Source of the DNA: Geobacter sp.
GTDB lineage: Bacteria > Desulfobacterota > Desulfuromonadia > Geobacterales > Geobacteraceae
Length of the DNA: 19,979 nt
Direction of reading: 5' to 3'
NCBI GenBank assembly: GCA_003499925.1
Contig: DNRQ01000103.1
Coordinates: forward strand, 5,826-25,804
Positions 14,920-19,979 of the stretch are shown piece by piece. The notes beneath the pieces are model-generated. The model was not told the origin of the DNA. It saw nothing but the letters and a program-made list of their open reading frames with translations, and made no database searches. The position numbers and the translations under genes were made by a program. Numbering within the stretch: the stretch's first letter is position 1; every line of letters begins with the position of its first letter.

Positions 14920-17019
14920 TTAGGGTTGAGGAGCCAATTCTAGATTTTTGCTGTACTGCGCAGCTTCTTTAACTAATTGATCATGTAACTGCAAAGCCAG
15001 CAGGTGATTTTTAATCCGCGTTGCCACAATTTCAACATGGTTATTTCCGGAATCGGGTTTACGCCATTGTCCCCCAATATTAGTCGGAAGACCAAAAGTA
15101 TTAATAATATAAACCACATCGCCTAGTATGATAGCCTGGAATCGAAATTTAGTATCTACAAACCACCAGTGAACGGAGCTATCAAATCCTTTAGCATTAT
15201 CTCTATTGTACATGCCGTTCTTTCCGAAGCTGCCATCAACAACTAAAATTTGCAATACTTTTGACTCTTCCTTAGCGAAGTTTATTCTGATCTTTTCTGG
15301 CGTCATTTCGACATAATTGTTATCCCCTTCGTCAAGAAATGCGTCATAAAGAGAGTCTAGTTCCTGGCATTCAGCCAAAATAAAGGTACTTTTAGGGTGC
15401 CCATTCTTAATAAGGTTTTTAATTGCAGCGGAGTAATTATTATACACTTCACCACCCACTGATATTGACCCTATACCAAGTCCAGGGTAACAGAAGGTGA
15501 ACTCGATATGAGGGTTAAAGGTATAGTCAATTATATCGCTAGTAAGTTGTGAAAGGAAGGCATCCATCTGTGTTATTGGTCTTAGTAAAAGTTGTCTTGC
15601 TTCAATCCATTTGAGCAAAGTCACAGCAATTGCATCGTGACCTAGACTGTAATAGCAGCTATTCGGGTATGAGTTGCTATTCTCCAGGTGTACAGATTGG
15701 TTAAGAATACGCCGATTTTCATTACTGAGATAGTTCATCATATCTTCAAATTTTACTTTACAGTTAAGATTTTCTGCACTTGCTCTTAATGCTTCTGATG
15801 GTTTGTAATCCGTTGAAGCACGATTACCTGGTTTAGCCTTAACCAGTTCGCACAAGAATTCCATCCAAAGCTCAAATTCCTCATTACGTGCGACCTGGTT
15901 CAACCCGGGGACTTCATTCTCAATTTTGAACAAGATAGCGCTCATTACATAACTATACATTTGCTCTTCAAATGGATCTAATTCTCTGTAATCTTCAAAT
16001 GTAACTTTGGATAGTTCCTTATTCAAGCCCTTATCAACAATCACTTTCTTGTTAACCTGGTCATCACTAACTTGTTTAAATAATCTATCACAAACAATTT
16101 GAAGAACCGGAAGTATTATTCCACCTTTAGCTTCATATTTTTTTAAATCTTCCACAATTTGCTTGGTAAGACCTCGCTCGAATTCAAATTTATAATGCTC
16201 ACCAGGCTGACATCGACCTTGAAGAAATTTCAGAGGGACACTAGTAGAAATGGGTTTTTCAATAACTTCAATGAGTTGAGCAGCTGACAATTCCTTCAGC
16301 AAATAGCTGGAAAACCTATCGTGGTCATACCAATAGTCCTTTAATTCGTTAAAGAAATATCCGAAATATTCAGTACGAAGTGTAACAATCAATTTAATAT
16401 CCAAACATGCTTTACTGAATTTAACTATAAAGTCAAAGAATAATTTTTGATCGAACTCACCTTCTTTGTTTGACCCAAGAGTTAATATTTCCTCCGCCTG
16501 GTCCAAAACAAGAACTAATGTTTTTGGCAACACATTACTCAAACAATGTAAAGTTTCAATAAGACTATCAACAGATCTACTCTTACTTTGAATAAACTGA
16601 CTGCTATCTCTATCGGTGCCACGAATCACTGTCAGGTCAATATGTTGACATAATGAATTTGGCGGTTCAACTTTCAGCGGTATCTCGCTCCAATCATACA
16701 GTGCTTCGCACAACCTCAAGATAGGCTGCTTAGTACATCTAACGAATAGAGCTTTTGTATTCTCAACATCAAACCTGCGGATAAACTGAAATCTTTTTAT
16801 CTCGGATTCTAGAAACGGTATCAAACCAGCTCTCAAAAATGATGATTTACCACAACCCGTAACTCCGTGGAGTAGCAGAACTTTAGTATTATCATTGGCG
16901 AGTATTCGCGCACAGTCTCTGACGTCTTCAGAGCGCCCACCGAAAAGAGCAACATCTTGTTGGGTATAATAGCTTAACCCCTTGTATGGGCTATGCGGCC
17001 AAACGATTGTTGTTTTCAT
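14920..17019 (-). CDS. nSTAND1-type P-loop NTPase with unassigned C-terminal module
   Basis: This large cytoplasmic protein of 699 residues starts with SPYKGLSYYTQQDVALFGGR, the characteristic lead-in of the nSTAND1 family. Walker A HGVTGCGKSS is at 51-60, Walker B LVLVLDQAEEIL at 168-179 (Asp173, then Glu176 and Glu177), and VTLRTEY at 212-218. A conserved His-Asp (SLGHDAIAVTLLKW) near 461 marks the end of the NTPase-helical region. Residues about 485-699 match nothing I recognise and carry no obvious TPR or WD repeats. STAND NTPases usually act as sensors that oligomerise and switch on an effector. Its ATG follows the TGA of the CHAT gene with no gap, so the two are co-translated. The effector is probably the CHAT protease or the phosphoesterase encoded beside it. 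Confidence 0.85.
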   Translation of the reverse strand: MKTTIVWPHSPYKGLSYYTQQDVALFGGRSEDVRDCARILANDNTKVLLLHGVTGCGKSSFLRAGLIPFLESEIKRFQFIRRFDVENTKALFVRCTKQPILRLCEALYDWSEIPLKVEPPNSLCQHIDLTVIRGTDRDSSQFIQSKSRSVDSLIETLHCLSNVLPKTLVLVLDQAEEILTLGSNKEGEFDQKLFFDFIVKFSKACLDIKLIVTLRTEYFGYFFNELKDYWYDHDRFSSYLLKELSAAQLIEVIEKPISTSVPLKFLQGRCQPGEHYKFEFERGLTKQIVEDLKKYEAKGGIILPVLQIVCDRLFKQVSDDQVNKKVIVDKGLNKELSKVTFEDYRELDPFEEQMYSYVMSAILFKIENEVPGLNQVARNEEFELWMEFLCELVKAKPGNRASTDYKPSEALRASAENLNCKVKFEDMMNYLSNENRRILNQSVHLENSNSYPNSCYYSLGHDAIAVTLLKWIEARQLLLRPITQMDAFLSQLTSDIIDYTFNPHIEFTFCYPGLGIGSISVGGEVYNNYSAAIKNLIKNGHPKSTFILAECQELDSLYDAFLDEGDNNYVEMTPEKIRINFAKEESKVLQILVVDGSFGKNGMYNRDNAKGFDSSVHWWFVDTKFRFQAIILGDVVYIINTFGLPTNIGGQWRKPDSGNNHVEIVATRIKNHLLALQLHDQLVKEAAQYSKNLELAPQP

Positions 17020-18213
17020 TCATGTGCCCTTAGAACTGGAAAGACGCTGAAATGATAAATTAGTCTCTGTTGGTATTTTATTTCCACAGGTCAATGGGAT
17101 GCAACTGGTTTTCACCTTTAGATCATGGGGGCAACAAACAGAAAACACTAAACTTAAGGGCCAGTGATCATGACGCAATTGCTGAATAATTTCGTGGACG
17201 CTGCGACCACTTGTGTAGAAGCTATGGAGGAATCGGGTCAAAAATCGGAGAGTAAACACATCATAAATTCTTGCTTCAGCACCAATGAAGCCGCAATAAC
17301 CTGGTCCACTAGTGGCTTCAAGAAAACCTTCATCCAGATCACCAATTGCAGTTTTACACCCTGCCAAAAAAACCAATGTCGGCGGGATTTGATCTGATGC
17401 TTCGCACCTTCTAAAGTGAGGTTGGAACATTGCCGTTGGGAGCACGTCCTCCTCGTCTGATCCTATACAAAGGGCGCCCCCATCGGCATGGCAATAAAGA
17501 CTCAAGAGCCCATGAGGTACGCTAATATTTATGTTTTCCCTCCATTCGTTATTCAGATCCTTAAGTGAGAACTTTGGTTGAACTGGGTGTTCAAGTAAAC
17601 AGTGCAAAACCTTTTGTTCTTCCTCATCAATTAAAACAAAGGCATCGTTCCAGATATCTTGATGAGCGCCGAAGAGTAACTTAAAGTCTTTTTTCATCCA
17701 TACATTATCAATCCCTAAAAGCGCCATCTTAGAGTAAAGCGTAACAGCGGAAAATTTTACGCACCAAAAGTGGCGAAAGCGGGTTGAATCAGGTTCTTCA
17801 TTGTCAAGTGGATTAAGAACATTCTGATCATAAATCAGCCCCCATGGAATATGGACTTTAGGCCCAACAGAAAATATGATCCTGTCTCGCCCAGCTATTA
17901 GATCATTCTCAACACAATCTTTTACCACCCCAGCATTTATTCGGTCCGTCGCTCCATCGCCAAAAAAGAGAGCATCGTAGAGGTTATACCCCTCCCGTGC
18001 AAGGCTTTGAGTTATCTTCCCGTACTCAGCAAAATCTCCCTTTTGTCCAGCTTCGACCATTGTTTCTAATTGCTCACGCAATTTTTTTGTGTGCAACTTT
18101 ATACGAGCCAACTTTACTTGGTACGGCAAGTAAGTACGGTCAGGGGTCGACCATTTAAGCTTTAAAGTACCTTCATCACCATGTATTGTTATTTCTACTG
18201 TCAGTTCTATCAT
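17020..18213 (-). CDS. CHAT-domain (caspase-like) protease
   Basis: This 397-residue cytoplasmic protein ends in a CHAT domain, a caspase-related cysteine protease. The catalytic dyad looks intact: His242 in LYCHADGG and Cys286 in LVFLAGCKTA. Other family marks are HIPWGLIYD (121-129), GFIGAEARIYDVFTLRFLTRF (308-328) and the trailing SVHEIIQQLRHDHWP. The N-terminal 100 residues (LTVEITIHGDEGTLKLKW, then a helical stretch) probably form an accessory or regulatory part. No TPR repeats are present, unlike many CHAT proteins. It starts two bases after the phosphoesterase stop and ends right against the nSTAND start. In conflict systems such proteases are activated by a sensor and cleave a partner or cell targets; the target here is unknown. 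Confidence 0.87.
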   Translation of the reverse strand: MIELTVEITIHGDEGTLKLKWSTPDRTYLPYQVKLARIKLHTKKLREQLETMVEAGQKGDFAEYGKITQSLAREGYNLYDALFFGDGATDRINAGVVKDCVENDLIAGRDRIIFSVGPKVHIPWGLIYDQNVLNPLDNEEPDSTRFRHFWCVKFSAVTLYSKMALLGIDNVWMKKDFKLLFGAHQDIWNDAFVLIDEEEQKVLHCLLEHPVQPKFSLKDLNNEWRENINISVPHGLLSLYCHADGGALCIGSDEEDVLPTAMFQPHFRRCEASDQIPPTLVFLAGCKTAIGDLDEGFLEATSGPGYCGFIGAEARIYDVFTLRFLTRFLHSFYTSGRSVHEIIQQLRHDHWPLSLVFSVCCPHDLKVKTSCIPLTCGNKIPTETNLSFQRLSSSKGT

Positions 18214-18215
18214 AC

Positions 18216-19619
18216 TTAATGTCCACGAAGATAGGTAGTATTATATAAGATAAGTTTCCCTTGTCTTGAGTGCTGCGCATATGAAAGTTCAAATGGAAAC
18301 TTCTCATAAGCTGACTTTCGCAGCAAATCCCACGATCTTACATATCTTTGATCTTTGGTATCTCGATAGTTGCGTGTCCAACTGCCAGTGTTTACATAAT
18401 TAAAATCATCAACAGGATCAACTGGCTCATGAGTATGGCCCATTATAACGGAAGATATCGATTCGGTAGCAAGTAAGTTTTTAGCAGCGGCTTTAAGCTC
18501 TTCAGTCTCATCCTTCAGATAACTGCTGGAGAGTGTCAGATATCCTCCAATGGATTTCTTAGAGAGATACCCGATATCCTCTTCTCGTATTGCGTCCAAT
18601 ATATGCGGGTTGCGACAAATATGATCTAATAAACATTCGGTCCTGCCATCATCTCTCAAATAAAAACTAAAGGGCATCCCCTTAAAATCAAAGCCATCGC
18701 GTTTCAATCTAGAAGTTAAGTCCTTTGTATTTTGTGGACTTAATGCGCTGAAACGTTTCGCAAATAAACTTACTGGGTTCGGTTGCTCCATATGACCGCC
18801 CAAAATATCCACGGGTGATTCATATGCGGTCTTGTTGAAATACGAAATAAACGCCCACAAAGCTACTGCTGCTTTTAACAGTCCGAATTCTGGAACAAGT
18901 GACGATACCAGGAACATCTTCACAAACTTGCTAAATGGCTTAACATTATCAACAAATGGATACTCCGCGTCCAGATGATTGAGGAATTTGATGAGAAAGC
19001 GTGTCCCGACACACTCTAGCAATCTTGGCTTGCCATCATTATCTATAAATACAGGCTTAGCCTCTTCGCTCCACCTAGGTTCACCATGCACTTCAAACTT
19101 ATTGCATTCATCGTATTGATGGCCGTGCTCGATCCAAACTCCAGGAAAATTCTGCGGTTGATACGCTTTCTGCAGATGGAATTTCAGCCTTTGCTGAACG
19201 CCGCCGTCCCCTTTTGACACAACCTCCACAAATTTCTTTCTTATTTCGCTCCAAAAAAAGTCTACATCATGGTTTCCTGGAAGAATAACTAATTTGTGTT
19301 CAGCCACTGAACTCAGGAATACATTTAGTGCATCAAATATTCGATAATGCGCAGCAACAATCCCGTTCAACTTCTCAAGAGATTGCTCTTCCGTAAAGCA
19401 CAACGGAATGTTAGCCGAAGTTTGAGATTCCAAATCAGTACCTTGCCATGGCTCGGCCTGAACGAAGTCAAGAAAATCACCATTGATTACTAACTCAACT
19501 GGCAGAGTGTCCTTAGCAAGGATCTCTAGGAAATTGATTATAGCACCCTCAAGCTCAGCATCACAATCATCGAGACGCCCAGAACCAATGTGAATGTCAC
19601 TAATGACTACAAGCCTCAC
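18216..19619 (-). CDS. Calcineurin-like metallophosphoesterase with large insertion
   Basis: All metal-binding blocks of the family are present in 467 residues: SDIHIG (Asp8, His10), NGDFLDF (Asp48), PGNHDVDFFW (Asn116, His117), IEHGHQYD (His165/167) and IMGHTHEPV (His395, His397). It is therefore probably an active two-metal phosphoesterase on a nucleotide, nucleic acid or lipid phosphate. It is much longer than small family members because about 220 residues separate the last two blocks. That insert contains a strongly hydrophobic stretch at about 235-261 (MFLVSSLVPEF, then LLKAAVALWAFISYF), which might contact membrane. The start is GTG 19619, directly after an in-frame stop, with AGAGGTG upstream. 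It is the first gene of the three-gene operon with CHAT and nSTAND. Confidence 0.87.
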   Translation of the reverse strand: MRLVVISDIHIGSGRLDDCDAELEGAIINFLEILAKDTLPVELVINGDFLDFVQAEPWQGTDLESQTSANIPLCFTEEQSLEKLNGIVAAHYRIFDALNVFLSSVAEHKLVILPGNHDVDFFWSEIRKKFVEVVSKGDGGVQQRLKFHLQKAYQPQNFPGVWIEHGHQYDECNKFEVHGEPRWSEEAKPVFIDNDGKPRLLECVGTRFLIKFLNHLDAEYPFVDNVKPFSKFVKMFLVSSLVPEFGLLKAAVALWAFISYFNKTAYESPVDILGGHMEQPNPVSLFAKRFSALSPQNTKDLTSRLKRDGFDFKGMPFSFYLRDDGRTECLLDHICRNPHILDAIREEDIGYLSKKSIGGYLTLSSSYLKDETEELKAAAKNLLATESISSVIMGHTHEPVDPVDDFNYVNTGSWTRNYRDTKDQRYVRSWDLLRKSAYEKFPFELSYAQHSRQGKLILYNTTYLRGH

Positions 19620-19679
19620 TTAGACACCTCTTACGTATAAAGTAAGTCATCGCCGGCAAAACCCGAGGCTTTAGAATTG

Positions 19680-19979
19680 TTAAATCGCCCTCACAGCCTC
19701 GCGCACCGAGACCTCGATTAAACTCTGTATCTCCTCATAAAGATCAATTCCCACCTCGGCCTTGACCTCCAGAGAAACCGCCAACCCATAAGGCACATCC
19801 ACATCCAGCGGCCCCGCATCCTCTCGACACTGCACAGCGATTACAAGGCAATCGTTCTCCTGAAACGCAACAACTGCTGCCCCCTCAATGATCTCATGCT
19901 GCAACGTTCCATTCCTAACCTGGTGCCAGTCAACTTCCGTCCGCTTGCCACCGATAGCCGTAGCCATCTCCGTTGCCTC
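19680..19979 (-). CDS. C-terminal end of an unidentified protein, possibly a defence-type S8 peptidase (5' end outside window)
   Basis: The minus-strand frame is open to the window edge, so the ATG at 19967 is probably internal and only about 99 C-terminal residues are seen. The segment has GTLQHEIIEGAAVVAF, LVIAVQCREDAGPLD, VPYGLAVSLEVKAEVGIDLYEEI and SVREAVRAI. From memory this resembles the extreme C-terminus of subtilisin-like (S8) peptidases of ATPase-subtilase phage-defence pairs, but no catalytic residue is visible and I hold this weakly. Base composition is less AT-rich than in the neighbouring operon. The stop lies 60 bases before the phosphoesterase start, so co-transcription is possible. 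Confidence 0.55.
   Translation of the reverse strand, partial: EATEMATAIGGKRTEVDWHQVRNGTLQHEIIEGAAVVAFQENDCLVIAVQCREDAGPLDVDVPYGLAVSLEVKAEVGIDLYEEIQSLIEVSVREAVRAI

Noticed and set aside
9368..19679. Mobile-element ends, integrase, transposase or tRNA attachment site for the AT-rich island.
   Set aside because: No such gene or clear direct repeat is visible in the window; the means of acquisition stays unknown.

Overview
This window joins two very different pieces of DNA. Positions 1 to about 9,367 are GC-rich and carry, on the plus strand, the later part of an anaerobic (cobalt-early, cbi-type) cobalamin biosynthesis cluster. Positions about 9,370 to 19,640 are visibly AT-richer and carry only minus-strand genes. 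An anaerobic B12 pathway, high GC and many GC-rich palindromic intergenic repeats fit a Geobacter-like deltaproteobacterium (Desulfuromonadota). This is an inference from style and gene content, not from a marker gene.

Region 1 (1-9,367) holds the end of cbiET (its start is outside the window), cbiL, cbiF, cbiG, an unusual in-frame cbiH-cbiP fusion, cbiB and the threonine-phosphate decarboxylase gene (cobD in Salmonella naming). Together they methylate and ring-contract the cobalt-corrinoid, amidate the side chains, and make and attach the aminopropanol arm. cbiET and cbiL overlap by one base. Each of the other five gaps (239 to 376 bases) contains one or more GC-rich palindromic repeats.

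Region 2a (9,424-14,861, minus strand, transcribed right to left) looks like one tight six-gene operon: lipoprotein substrate-binding protein, TrpY-like permease, ABC ATPase, a 59-residue peptide gene, a radical SAM/SPASM enzyme with a PqqD-like C-terminus, and a SAM methyltransferase whose N-terminus also looks PqqD-like. The short peptide gene has a strong ribosome binding site and sits directly upstream of the radical SAM gene. I read this as a candidate ribosomally made, modified peptide (RiPP) system with its own solute-binding-protein-dependent transporter. It is the most interesting part of the window.

Region 2b (14,920-19,619, minus strand) is a second tight operon: a calcineurin-like metallophosphoesterase, a CHAT (caspase-like) protease and an nSTAND-type P-loop NTPase. 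The genes are separated by 2 and 0 bases. The mix of signalling NTPase, caspase-like protease and phosphoesterase resembles bacterial conflict or anti-phage systems. At the right edge is the C-terminal end of another minus-strand gene. It may be the tail of a defence-associated subtilisin-like peptidase, but only on weak recollection of similarity.

I see no rRNA, tRNA, transposase, integrase, CRISPR array or cobalamin riboswitch in the window.
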